Below are positions 15,578 through 23,665 of a stretch of DNA of 64,000 bases, one piece after another. The first letter of the stretch is position 1, and every line of letters begins with the position of its first letter. Both the position numbers and the translations under genes were made by a program. This stretch comes from SVFI01 sp964519385 (lineage in GTDB: Bacteria > Bacillota > Clostridia > Lachnospirales > Lachnospiraceae): NCBI GenBank assembly GCA_964519385.1, contig CAZFLR010000010.1, forward strand, positions 1 through 64,000, read 5' to 3'. The notes under the pieces are model-generated. The model did not search any database. It saw nothing but the letters and a program-made list of their open reading frames with translations, and had not been told where the DNA came from.

Positions 15578-16765
15578 TTAAATGCGTTCTCCGTTTTTGT
15601 ATTTTGAAATGACGGCCTGGATGCGGTCATTCGGATTTAAGAGATCGCTGATGGATGCATCGTGATTTAATGTGTCAATCAGGTATGCAATGTATTTGCT
15701 CAAATCGCAATTGATATAGTATTCTCTCTCAAGAAGCTCCGGTGCCTGATAGATTACGTTCGTTGTGAGAACTCTGTGAATCAGACCTTCCTCATAAGCC
15801 TTGTCAAATTTCTCAAGACCGCTGGTGAAAAGACCGAAGGTAGCGCAGATAAAGACACGTTTTGCTTTGCGCTGTTTCAGCTCCTGAGCAACCTCAAGAA
15901 CACTTTCGCCGGAACTAATCATATCATCGATGACGATAACATCCTTGCCCTCCACGCTTGTGCCGAGGAATTCATGAGCAACAATAGGATTACGTCCGTC
16001 CACAATCTGCGTATAGTCACGTCTCTTGTAGAACATACCCATATCAAGGCCGAGAACGTTCGCCATGTAGATTGCACGGCTCATACCGCCTTCGTCCGGG
16101 CTGATAATCATCATGTGGTCAGAATCGAGTGTCAGATCAGGAACATTTTTGAGAAGTCCCTTGATGAACTGATAGGTCGGGGAAACAGTCTCAAAACCAT
16201 TCAAAGGAATCGCATTCTGGACACGCGGATCATGTGCATCAAAGGTAATGATGTTGTCAACACCCATTGCCGTAAGTTCCTGAAGTGCGATTGCACAGTC
16301 CAAAGACTCACGGGCGGTTCTTTTATGCTGTCTGCTCTCGTAAAGGAAAGGCATGATGACCGTAATACGTCTTGCCTTACCGCCGACAGCAGCAATAATA
16401 CGTTTTAAGTCCTGATAGTGATCGTCCGGTGACATGTGATTTTCATGACCGCACAGGGAATAGGTGAGACTGTAGTTACAAACATCAACCAAAAGATAGA
16501 GATCGGCTCCGCGCACAGACTCAAGAATTACACCCTTTGCTTCTCCGGAACCGAAACGAGGTACTTTTGTCTGTAAAAGGTAGGAGTCTCTCTGATAACC
16601 GTTGAAGGCAAGACTGTCTTTGTGTTCATTCTCACGGGTGGTACGCCAGTCAACAAGGTAGTTGTCAATCTTGGTGCCAAGCTCCTGACAGCCTCTTAAG
16701 GCAATGATTCCGAGAGAACCGACCGGAATGGTTTCTAAGTTACGCATTTCTTCACGTTTCGACAT
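15578..16765 (-). CDS. prs: Ribose-phosphate pyrophosphokinase (long form)
   Basis: A 395-aa enzyme, about 80 residues longer than usual bacterial PRPP synthetase (~315). It makes PRPP from ribose-5-phosphate and ATP for nucleotide, His and Trp synthesis. The PRPP loop is clear (DVIVIDDMISSGES, about 285-298), as are FDAHDPRVQNAIPLNGF and RRDYTQIVDGRNPIVAHEF. The extra residues are mostly N-terminal (about 1-60, including WRTTRENEH). This long form is known in Clostridia and is not a fusion artefact. It is the last gene of an operon with dnaD and dnaI, 19 nt after dnaI. Confidence 0.92.
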   Translation of the reverse strand: MSKREEMRNLETIPVGSLGIIALRGCQELGTKIDNYLVDWRTTRENEHKDSLAFNGYQRDSYLLQTKVPRFGSGEAKGVILESVRGADLYLLVDVCNYSLTYSLCGHENHMSPDDHYQDLKRIIAAVGGKARRITVIMPFLYESRQHKRTARESLDCAIALQELTAMGVDNIITFDAHDPRVQNAIPLNGFETVSPTYQFIKGLLKNVPDLTLDSDHMMIISPDEGGMSRAIYMANVLGLDMGMFYKRRDYTQIVDGRNPIVAHEFLGTSVEGKDVIVIDDMISSGESVLEVAQELKQRKAKRVFICATFGLFTSGLEKFDKAYEEGLIHRVLTTNVIYQAPELLEREYYINCDLSKYIAYLIDTLNHDASISDLLNPNDRIQAVISKYKNGERI

Positions 16766-16784
16766 GATGAAATATCCTCACTTT

Positions 16785-17750
16785 CTATTGGTGATTAAAT
16801 TTTTTGAGCTTGCGGATATCCTCTCCGGTAAACCTGAGAAAATCAAAATTGCTTATCATACGGGAAAAAAGCCTGTCAGAGTAGTAATCCCTGAGCTCCT
16901 CAATCGTAAGATTGCTTGAAATGACGGTTGATCTCCGGTGTAAGTGTCGCTCGTTCAGACAACTGAACAGCTCTGATGTAACGAACGAATTAACAATTTC
17001 CGTGCCGAGATCGTCTATGATAAGAAGATCGCATCCGAGCAGATCATGTTTAAACCGGATAAGGGCTTCTTTATCCTTATTCGAGAATGTGTATTCCGAA
17101 ATCTTACCAAAAAGGGAAGATGCGCTGAAATAAAGCACGCTGTAACCGGAATCCAGAAGCTCTTTGGCGATACAACACGACAAAAAGGATTTCCCGGTAC
17201 CTACTGTACCACAAAAAAACAGATTATGGTAGTGGGAACCGAAGGTCTGAATGAAATTTCTTGCAGTTTGCACAGCTTTTTCAAATTTTAACCTGTTTTC
17301 TCCGTCATAATACTCCATAGATAGGTGGTCGAAGTTCTCTGTCTCAAGAAGCTTCATAAGTCCGGATTGTTCATAGAGATGATAAATCATCTTTTGTTTC
17401 ATACAATGACATTTGGAATTGTCGGGAAGATATCCCGTATCCTTGCAATCCGGGCAGTCGTAAATCGGTTCGAGATAGTCTTCCGGATAGGCGTGCGATG
17501 TCAGAAGCCGGGTTTTTTGTTCGGAGAGGTCGTGGAGCTTTTGTTTCATCTCATCGAGAGCCTTCGTATCTCCGAGAAGCATTTTCCGTCCCTGCTCGAT
17601 ACAGAGGGAAGAGATGGAATCGGCAATCTCCTTGTATTCCGGAATCTCCCGGTATACTTCCTCCCTACGCGTCTCCAGCAAATGCCGGTTCGCTGTCTGA
17701 ATCCGGTCATATTCGGTTATAATAGCTTGATATTGGCTGTTGGTAATCAT
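16785..17750 (-). CDS. dnaI: DnaI/DnaC-like helicase-loader ATPase
   Basis: A 321-aa AAA+ protein. An N-terminal helical region carries a zinc-binding-type cluster (CPDCKDTGYLPDNSKCHC, about 119-136). The IstB/DnaC-type ATPase follows, with Walker A CGTVGTGKSF (about 183-192) and Walker B LLIIDDLGTE, and an arginine-finger region near LFSRMISNF. Its role is to load the replicative helicase DnaB/DnaC. It directly follows dnaD with a 1-nt overlap (TGATG), the expected primosome pairing. Confidence 0.88.
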   Translation of the reverse strand: MITNSQYQAIITEYDRIQTANRHLLETRREEVYREIPEYKEIADSISSLCIEQGRKMLLGDTKALDEMKQKLHDLSEQKTRLLTSHAYPEDYLEPIYDCPDCKDTGYLPDNSKCHCMKQKMIYHLYEQSGLMKLLETENFDHLSMEYYDGENRLKFEKAVQTARNFIQTFGSHYHNLFFCGTVGTGKSFLSCCIAKELLDSGYSVLYFSASSLFGKISEYTFSNKDKEALIRFKHDLLGCDLLIIDDLGTEIVNSFVTSELFSCLNERHLHRRSTVISSNLTIEELRDYYSDRLFSRMISNFDFLRFTGEDIRKLKKFNHQ

Positions 17751-18838
17751 CAGTTGGTAAACAATTCCTTTTCTATTTCATCAAAATCATAATTTCTCTG
17801 CTGCGAGAAGCTGTTAAATGTATTTACGGGTTTGGAACTCTGTCTGGAAGCGGACCGGGCAGCCTTGCTGTTTTGGAAGGCTTCCTCCGCTTTTTTGATA
17901 TCATTTAAGTTGTGAATACCGGCAGCACTCCATTTGGATAAAATGCCCTCTGCGTATTCAAAACGGTGACTGTCAACGGCGAGAACCGTCTTTTCACATG
18001 CGCACAGAATTACATCCTGTGAAAAACCGTACTGTCTGTTCCAACGACGGATAAATTCCGCTTCCTGTTCCGTAGGCTCATTTTGACGGCCGAGGGCCTT
18101 CATTACGGTATAGACAAGCTTGTCATACCGGGTGGAACGGTTCTTGGCCTGACGGACGGTTACGACACCTTCAGAAGCCCAGTTGACGGCTACTTTTTCT
18201 ATGTAACGCATTTCTCGTTTCCCTTTTCCGACACAATACTCAATCAGGTAATCAATCAAATCAGTTGAGAATTTAAGCTCTTTATATATAAATAAAAGAG
18301 ATTTGATATCGACTACGGATAACGTTCTTCCAAGGTAAGACTCCGCAATAAACAAAATCTGTGAAGCTTCTTCATCCTTTTTGAAAGCGGAAACATCATC
18401 CAGAGAATAGGACGGCTTTTCGTAAGAAGCAGCGGAAGCCGTTTTGGATGTATTCTTTTTGACAGAATCCGGAGCTGTTTCTGCCGGCGGCGGAACGACC
18501 TTTGGCATCGGCACAATCTGAGCCTCCCGGGAAGGGGTGGCTGCGGCTGCGGATTTCATATGAAGACCACAGATTTCTCCTTTTTCATCATAATCAAGGT
18601 GAATCAGGTTCTGCTTTTCCCAATATGCAAGTGCACGCGTCACATCCTTTTCCGTATGATTGAACTTGTCTGCAATTTCAGAAATACTGGTCGGCAGATT
18701 GGAGCTCATCATGCGGAGCAGATAAAGATAAATCTTAATCTGCGCATCGTTGGCATCCTTCATATATTCATCAATAAATCGGTTGGATACAATAGTTGAT
18801 TCTGTAAGATTGTCTCTGTATAGCGTAAGACGACTCAT
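17750..18838 (-). CDS. dnaD: DnaD-domain replication initiation protein
   Basis: A 362-aa protein. The N-terminal winged-helix part (about 15-95, ISEIADKFNHTEKDVTRALAYW) is followed by a Pro/Ser/Ala-rich linker (about 100-150). Two DnaD/DnaB_2-type C-terminal modules come next (about 160-235 with YLGRTLSVVDIKSLLFIY, and about 255-325). In Bacillus DnaD and DnaB act after DnaA in helicase loading. The promoter region upstream contains a dense cluster of DnaA-box-like sites, which could link expression to DnaA levels. Confidence 0.88.
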   Translation of the reverse strand: MSRLTLYRDNLTESTIVSNRFIDEYMKDANDAQIKIYLYLLRMMSSNLPTSISEIADKFNHTEKDVTRALAYWEKQNLIHLDYDEKGEICGLHMKSAAAATPSREAQIVPMPKVVPPPAETAPDSVKKNTSKTASAASYEKPSYSLDDVSAFKKDEEASQILFIAESYLGRTLSVVDIKSLLFIYKELKFSTDLIDYLIEYCVGKGKREMRYIEKVAVNWASEGVVTVRQAKNRSTRYDKLVYTVMKALGRQNEPTEQEAEFIRRWNRQYGFSQDVILCACEKTVLAVDSHRFEYAEGILSKWSAAGIHNLNDIKKAEEAFQNSKAARSASRQSSKPVNTFNSFSQQRNYDFDEIEKELFTN

Positions 18839-18877
18839 TTTTATCCCTCTGTTTCAGAAATTCTTTTAGCATATGAG

Positions 18878-18886
18878 ATTATAGCA
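18878..18886 (-). promoter_or_regulatory. Extended -10 promoter of the dnaD-dnaI-prs operon
   Basis: On the minus strand TGC-TATAAT (18886-18878) forms an extended -10 element about 40 nt before the dnaD start. The -35 region (TTCCCT) is weak. A Spo0A-box-like TTTGTCAAA lies further upstream (18916-18924). Confidence 0.55.
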
Positions 18887-18953
18887 CAGACCTTTTCAAA
18901 AGGGAATAGAAGTTTTTTGTCAAACCCTTATAAACACTGGATTTCCGGGCGAT

Positions 18954-19113
18954 TGTGGATAATGTGGAAAAGGTGGATAAATGTGGGGAAAAACATTAAC
19001 ATAAAACGATAACTGCCGTGTTTTCGGCAACGAAGAATTGAGTTATGTAAACAAAAATATCCACAATTCAAATTGCGTCTGTACACAAATTTGATTGTGG
19101 ATATTGTGGATAA
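18954..19113. promoter_or_regulatory. Cluster of DnaA-box-like sites
   Basis: Within 160 bp there are two perfect TTATCCACA boxes (read as TGTGGATAA at 18954-18962 and 19105-19113). Four sites have one mismatch (18963-18971, 18972-18980, 19057-19065, 19096-19104) and one has two (18982-18990). The first four are packed head to tail with 9- to 10-bp spacing. AT-rich sequence lies between the two groups. The cluster fills the 277-bp gap between murC and dnaD and contains no gene. It may be a DnaA-controlled promoter of dnaD-dnaI-prs or a DnaA-binding reservoir. Confidence 0.75.
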
Positions 19114-19115
19114 GT

Positions 19116-20504
19116 TTAGATGCCCAGCAGATTTTCGCCGATTTTAAACACATCTCCGGCTCCCATAGTTATCAACAGGTCATTCGGCTCACATTTTTCC
19201 AATAAAAAATTTTCGATGGCATCGAAGGAAGAAAAATATTCACAGTCTCCGCCAAGCTTTTGTATTTCCTTCTGAAGGGTTGCGGAGCTGATACCGAGCG
19301 TATCTGTTTCGCGGGCAGCGTAGATATCGGCAAGAATTACATGGTCTGCAAGGGAAAGAGCCTGTGCAAACTCAGGTAAAAGTGCCTTGGTTCTTGTGTA
19401 TGTGTGAGGCTGGAATACACACCAGGTTTCTTTGTGCGGATATTTTGCAGCCGTTTTTAAGGTTGCAGTAATTTCCGTCGGATGATGTGCATAATCATCT
19501 ATAACGGTAGTTTTGCCAAGCATTCCTTTGAACTGGAAACGACGGTCCGTTCCGCTGAAGGTACAAACGCCCTTCTGAATATCTTCTGTATGTCCTCCCA
19601 GAAGAACGGCAATGGTGATTGCAGCAAGTGAATTGGACACGTTGTGCTCTCCGGTGACACCGAGAGTGACAGGGAAGGAGAGTTCTCCTTCGGGACGTTT
19701 CATATGGAATACATAAGAAGGCCGCGCCAGCTCATCATAGGAGATATCGGTTGCATATGAATCAAAGGAAGGGTCACAGCCGTAAGTGAGAACAGTACAT
19801 ACAAGACCGTCCGTAATCTCTCCGAGCGAAGGGATTTCCCCATTGATGACAAGAGTTCCGTCTTCCGGAAGAAGCTCGCAAAACAGGCGGAAGGAGTGTC
19901 GTATGTCATCCAGATCTTTAAAAAAGTCCAGATGGTCTGCATCAATATTTAAAACAGCACTGATTTTTGGATAAAAGCTTAAAAAGCTGTTCGTATACTC
20001 ACACGCCTCCGTTACGAAAAGTCCGGACTGTCCGATGCGGATGTTGCCTCCGATGGATTGTAATATACCTCCAATGGAAAGTGTCGGATCGGAGTCCATT
20101 TGCAGAAGGATGGAGGAGAGCATGGAAGTTGTCGTGGTCTTGCCGTGGGTTCCGCTGACAGCCACCGGTGTTTCGTAGTTTTGCATAATTTCACCGAGAA
20201 GCTCAGCTCTTGTCAGACATGGAATATTCTTGGTTTTTGCCTGTGCAAGCTCCGGATTGTCAGGGTGAATGGCGGCCGTATAGACAACAACATCAAGGTC
20301 ATCTGCAATATTGGAACTGCGCTGACCGTAGAAAATATGAGCTCCTTTTTCTTCGAGAAGCCGGGTAAGATTGCTCTCTCTGGAATCGGAGCCGCTGACC
20401 TTGAAGCCTCTCTGCAGAAGAATCTCTGCAAGTCCGCTCATGCTGATACCGCCGATACCGATAAAATGAATCGCGATGGGTTTGTTAAAATCGATTTGAT
20501 ACAT
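19116..20504 (-). CDS. murC: UDP-N-acetylmuramate--L-alanine ligase
   Basis: A 462-aa Mur ligase adding L-Ala to UDP-MurNAc in peptidoglycan precursor synthesis. The N-terminal Rossmann domain has HFIGIGGISMSGLAEIL (about 13-29). The ATP site is VAVSGTHGKTTTTSML (about 112-127). Further Mur motifs are EACEYTNSF, NIDADHLDFF and DDYAHHPTEI. The start is ATG 20504, 8 nt after AGGAAG. An in-frame GTG at 20513 is too close to the ribosome site. It is a single gene on the minus strand with its own promoter. Confidence 0.96.
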   Translation of the reverse strand: MYQIDFNKPIAIHFIGIGGISMSGLAEILLQRGFKVSGSDSRESNLTRLLEEKGAHIFYGQRSSNIADDLDVVVYTAAIHPDNPELAQAKTKNIPCLTRAELLGEIMQNYETPVAVSGTHGKTTTTSMLSSILLQMDSDPTLSIGGILQSIGGNIRIGQSGLFVTEACEYTNSFLSFYPKISAVLNIDADHLDFFKDLDDIRHSFRLFCELLPEDGTLVINGEIPSLGEITDGLVCTVLTYGCDPSFDSYATDISYDELARPSYVFHMKRPEGELSFPVTLGVTGEHNVSNSLAAITIAVLLGGHTEDIQKGVCTFSGTDRRFQFKGMLGKTTVIDDYAHHPTEITATLKTAAKYPHKETWCVFQPHTYTRTKALLPEFAQALSLADHVILADIYAARETDTLGISSATLQKEIQKLGGDCEYFSSFDAIENFLLEKCEPNDLLITMGAGDVFKIGENLLGI

Positions 20505-20546
20505 AGAATACACTTCCTGTTCTTTTTTTGAAAATCACTATGGGAT

Positions 20547-20576
20547 ATTATATAACAAAGCGGTTGTACCATGCAA
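20547..20576 (-). promoter_or_regulatory. Likely murC promoter
   Basis: Minus-strand TATAAT (20552-20547) with TTGCAT (20576-20571) 18 bp upstream, about 43 nt before the murC start. The -10 is consensus, the -35 is weak. Confidence 0.5.
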
Positions 20577-20762
20577 TACGGTACAGGAAGGTTCGGTGAA
20601 AATACAATTTTAGACAAATTTTACAAAAATGGGAAATTGATAATGAGCGAGGAAAAGCCGGAAGTGATAATACTGACAAAAATATGCCGGAAAAAACGCA
20701 GGAAAATTGTGCAAATTCAACATACATGCGGGAAAAAAGTCAGAATTTATTTGTAAAAATTA

Positions 20763-20791
20763 TTCACTTTACAGATATTGTATGATATAAT
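20763..20791 (+). promoter_or_regulatory. glgCD promoter in the 353-bp murC-glgC gap
   Basis: TTCACT (20763-20768) and TGA-TATAAT (20786-20791, extended -10) are 17 bp apart, about 65 nt before the glgC start. The gap from 20505 to 20857 holds this promoter, the divergent murC promoter and AT-rich sequence. A 61-codon open frame at 20571-20756 has no ribosome site and I do not regard it as a gene. Confidence 0.6.
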
Positions 20792-20857
20792 CTTCATATC
20801 GGTTTGTATGAAAATTGGTTATTTAAGGCCGAGATTACACGAGTAAGGGGTGACATT

Positions 20858-22132
20858 ATGATTAAAAAAGAGATGATTGCCATGTTATTAGCAGGCGGTC
20901 AGGGCAGCAGACTTGGTGTATTGACTGCAAAGGTAGCGAAGCCTGCAGTAGCATTCGGAGGAAAATACAGAATTATCGACTTTCCTCTCAGCAACTGCAT
21001 CAATTCCGGAGTTGATACAGTAGGTGTCTTAACACAGTATCAGCCACTGAGGCTGAATACACATATCGGAATCGGTATTCCGTGGGATTTGGATCGTAAT
21101 ATCGGAGGTGTTTCCGTTCTTCCGCCTTATGAAAAGAGTAATAATACGGAATGGTATACGGGTACGGCGAACGCGATTTATCAGAACATTGAATATATGG
21201 ACAGCTTCAATCCGGACTATGTACTTATCTTATCCGGAGATCATATTTACAAGATGGATTATGAGGTAATGCTTGATTACCACAAGGAAAAGGGAGCAGA
21301 GGTTACTCTTGCAGCAATGCCTGTTCCTATTGAGGAAGCGAAGCGTTTCGGTATTCTCATTACGGATGAAGACCGTAAGATTAATGAGTTTGAGGAGAAA
21401 CCGGAGAATCCGAGAAGTAATCTTGCAAGTATGGGTATATACATATTTAACTGGAAGACCTTAAAGGAGGCTCTGATTGCAAATGCAACGCAGCCGTCAC
21501 TTGACTTTGGTAAGCACGTAATTCCGTACTGTCATTCAAACGGTGCTCCGTGTTATGCATATGAATTTAACGGATACTGGAAGGACGTTGGAACTTTAAA
21601 TTCATACTGGGAGGCCAATATGGAACTTATCGACATCGTTCCTGAGTTCAACCTTTATGAAGAATACTGGAAGATTTATACAAAGAGTGACATTCTTCCG
21701 CCGCAGTACATTTCAGCGGACAGTGAGATTGAGAAATGTATTATAGGTGAAGGCTCTCAGATTTATGGTAAGGTTTATAATTCCGTTATCGGCTGCGGAG
21801 TAACGATTGGAGCAGGCACGGTGGTGCGTGATTCTATCATTATGAATCAGACGGAAATCGGTGCAGGATGTGAGCTGAATAAGGCAATCATCGCTGAGCA
21901 GGTTCAGATAGGAGACAATGTAAAACTTGGTGTGGGTGATGAAGTGGAAAATGAGACAGATCCTCACATCTATAATCACGGAATCGTCACGATTGGTGAG
22001 AAATCCGTAATTCCGAGCAATGTATCTGTCGGAAAGAACTCGGTTGTATCGGGTATTACAACGGATGCAGATTATCCGGAGAACTATCTGAACAGCGGAA
22101 AAACTTTGATTAAGGCAGGTGACAAGGCATGA
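20858..22132 (+). CDS. glgC: Glucose-1-phosphate adenylyltransferase
   Basis: A 424-aa enzyme making ADP-glucose for glycogen synthesis. The nucleotidyltransferase domain (about 1-275) keeps the catalytic signature AMLLAGGQGSRLGVLTAK (residues 8-25) and the KPAVAFGGKYRIIDF substrate loop. The C-terminal left-handed beta-helix (about 290-410) has hexapeptide repeats. The start is ATG 20858 behind AAGGGG. The upstream ATG at 20804 lacks a ribosome site and adds a non-homologous stretch. It overlaps glgD by 4 nt (ATGA). Confidence 0.96.
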   Translation: MIKKEMIAMLLAGGQGSRLGVLTAKVAKPAVAFGGKYRIIDFPLSNCINSGVDTVGVLTQYQPLRLNTHIGIGIPWDLDRNIGGVSVLPPYEKSNNTEWYTGTANAIYQNIEYMDSFNPDYVLILSGDHIYKMDYEVMLDYHKEKGAEVTLAAMPVPIEEAKRFGILITDEDRKINEFEEKPENPRSNLASMGIYIFNWKTLKEALIANATQPSLDFGKHVIPYCHSNGAPCYAYEFNGYWKDVGTLNSYWEANMELIDIVPEFNLYEEYWKIYTKSDILPPQYISADSEIEKCIIGEGSQIYGKVYNSVIGCGVTIGAGTVVRDSIIMNQTEIGAGCELNKAIIAEQVQIGDNVKLGVGDEVENETDPHIYNHGIVTIGEKSVIPSNVSVGKNSVVSGITTDADYPENYLNSGKTLIKAGDKA

Positions 22133-23247
22133 GAGCAATAGGAATTATTTTAGCCGGCGGAAACAATCACAGAATGAAAGAACTCTCCCAGAAAAGAGCC
22201 ATTGCAGCAATGCCGATAGCAGGAAGTTACCGCAGTATCGACTTTGCGTTAAGTAATATGACGAATTCTCGTATCCAGCGCGTGGCTGTATTTACACAGT
22301 ACAATGCCAGAAGCCTGAACGAGCATCTGAGCTCGTCAAAATGGTGGGATTTCGGAAGAAAACAGGGAGGTCTTTCTGTATTCACACCGACAGTGACAAG
22401 TGAGAACAGTTCATGGTATCGCGGAACCGCCGATGCAATTTATCAGAATCTTGACTTTTTGAAGGAAAGTCATGAGCCGTATGTGGTAATCGCATCCGGA
22501 GATTGTGTCTACAAGATGGATTACAATAAGGTTCTCGAGTATCATATCGCGAAAAAAGCAGACATTACCGTCGTATGTAAGGATATGCCGGCAGGAGTAA
22601 ATGTGGATCGTTTCGGTATCTTAAAGATGAACGAGGAGAGCCGTATCGAGGAATTTGAGGAAAAGCCGATTGTTGCGAACTCTAATACAATTTCCTGTGG
22701 TATTTATGTAATTCGACGCAGACAGCTCATCGAGCTGATTGAAAAAACTGCAGAAGAAGGACAGTTCGACTTTGTAAAGGACATTTTAATCCGTTATAAG
22801 AATCTGAAACGTATTTACGGATATAAGATGCAGGATTACTGGAAGAACATTGCAACCGTAGAAGATTATTTCAATGCAAATATGGATTTCTTAAAACCGG
22901 ACATCAGAGATTATTTCTTCCGTCAGTACCCGGATATCTACTCTAAGGTAGATGATCTTCCGCCTGCAAAATATAATGTAGGTGCCAAGATACGGAACAG
23001 TCTGATTTCAAGCGGAAGTATTGTCAATGGTGTGGTAGAGGATTCAGTAATCTTTAAAGATGTGTTTGTGGGAAATAATTGTACGATCAAAAATTCAATC
23101 ATCTTAAATGACGTGTATATTGGTGATAACACTTATATCGAGAACTGTATCGTGGAAAGTCATGATACGATTCGTGCCAATTCATATCATAAAGGGGAAG
23201 GCGACATTAAGATAGTTATTGAAAAGAACGATCGGTTTGTAATCTAA
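22129..23247 (+). CDS. glgD: Glucose-1-phosphate adenylyltransferase regulatory subunit
   Basis: A 372-aa paralogue of GlgC with the same two-domain plan, including hexapeptide repeats near 280-350. The nucleotide-binding loop is altered: GGNNHRMKEL where GlgC has GGQGSRLGVL, so catalysis is probably lost. In Bacillota GlgD forms a heteromer with GlgC and modulates it. Start and stop overlap by 4 nt enforces co-translation. Confidence 0.94.
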   Translation: MRAIGIILAGGNNHRMKELSQKRAIAAMPIAGSYRSIDFALSNMTNSRIQRVAVFTQYNARSLNEHLSSSKWWDFGRKQGGLSVFTPTVTSENSSWYRGTADAIYQNLDFLKESHEPYVVIASGDCVYKMDYNKVLEYHIAKKADITVVCKDMPAGVNVDRFGILKMNEESRIEEFEEKPIVANSNTISCGIYVIRRRQLIELIEKTAEEGQFDFVKDILIRYKNLKRIYGYKMQDYWKNIATVEDYFNANMDFLKPDIRDYFFRQYPDIYSKVDDLPPAKYNVGAKIRNSLISSGSIVNGVVEDSVIFKDVFVGNNCTIKNSIILNDVYIGDNTYIENCIVESHDTIRANSYHKGEGDIKIVIEKNDRFVI

Positions 23248-23273
23248 ATCTACAATGTAAAGGGGGAAATGCT

Positions 23274-23546
23274 ATGAACATCACAGACGTTCGTGTGCGC
23301 AAAATTACGAAGGAAGGGAAGATGAGAGCCGTAGTGTCCATTACCCTTGACGAGGTGTTTGTTGTGCATGATATCAAGGTGATTGAAGGAGAGAAGGGCA
23401 TGTTTATCGCGATGCCGAGCAAAAAGGCATCCGACGGCGAATACAGAGATATCGCACATCCTATCAATTCTGAGACAAGAGATATGATTCAGCAGACTGT
23501 GCTTGATGCATATGACAGAGCAATGCTCGAGCCGGATGAAGAATAG
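23274..23546 (+). CDS. spoVG: SpoVG regulator
   Basis: A 90-aa protein, full length for the family. It starts MNITDVRVRKI and has the conserved block MFIAMPSKKASDGEYRDIAHPI (written here as two parts: MFIAMPSKKA, then SDGEYRDIAHPI; about residues 44-65). SpoVG proteins bind DNA and RNA and influence sporulation, division and capsule genes. An AAGGGGG ribosome site precedes the ATG. It is 26 nt after glgD and followed by a strong terminator, so it is probably co-transcribed with glgCD. Confidence 0.96.
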   Translation: MNITDVRVRKITKEGKMRAVVSITLDEVFVVHDIKVIEGEKGMFIAMPSKKASDGEYRDIAHPINSETRDMIQQTVLDAYDRAMLEPDEE

Positions 23547-23572
23547 GTTTTTTGGAGAAGGGTTACAATAGC

Positions 23573-23607
23573 AAAGGAGTCATGTACATAATGTACATGG
23601 CTCTTTT
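23573..23607 (+). terminator. Intrinsic terminator after spoVG
   Basis: AAAGGAGTCATGTACAT pairs with ATGTACATGGCTCTTTT around a single-base tip (17 positions with two G-U pairs), ending in TTTT. It closes the glgC-glgD-spoVG unit. Confidence 0.85.
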
Positions 23608-23665
23608 GTATTCTTTGTGCTATAATATGTAAAAAAACGGAGAAGATTAAAAGAGGTATCGTCAT

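Noticed and set aside
18839..19115. Chromosomal origin (oriC)
   Set aside because: Despite the DnaA-box cluster, dnaA, dnaN and other origin genes are absent, and murC on one side runs toward the cluster instead of away from it. I kept it as a DnaA-binding region only.
20571..20756. 61-codon ORF between murC and glgC
   Set aside because: No ribosome site, overlaps the murC promoter, and the Lys/Arg-rich product resembles random AT-rich translation.
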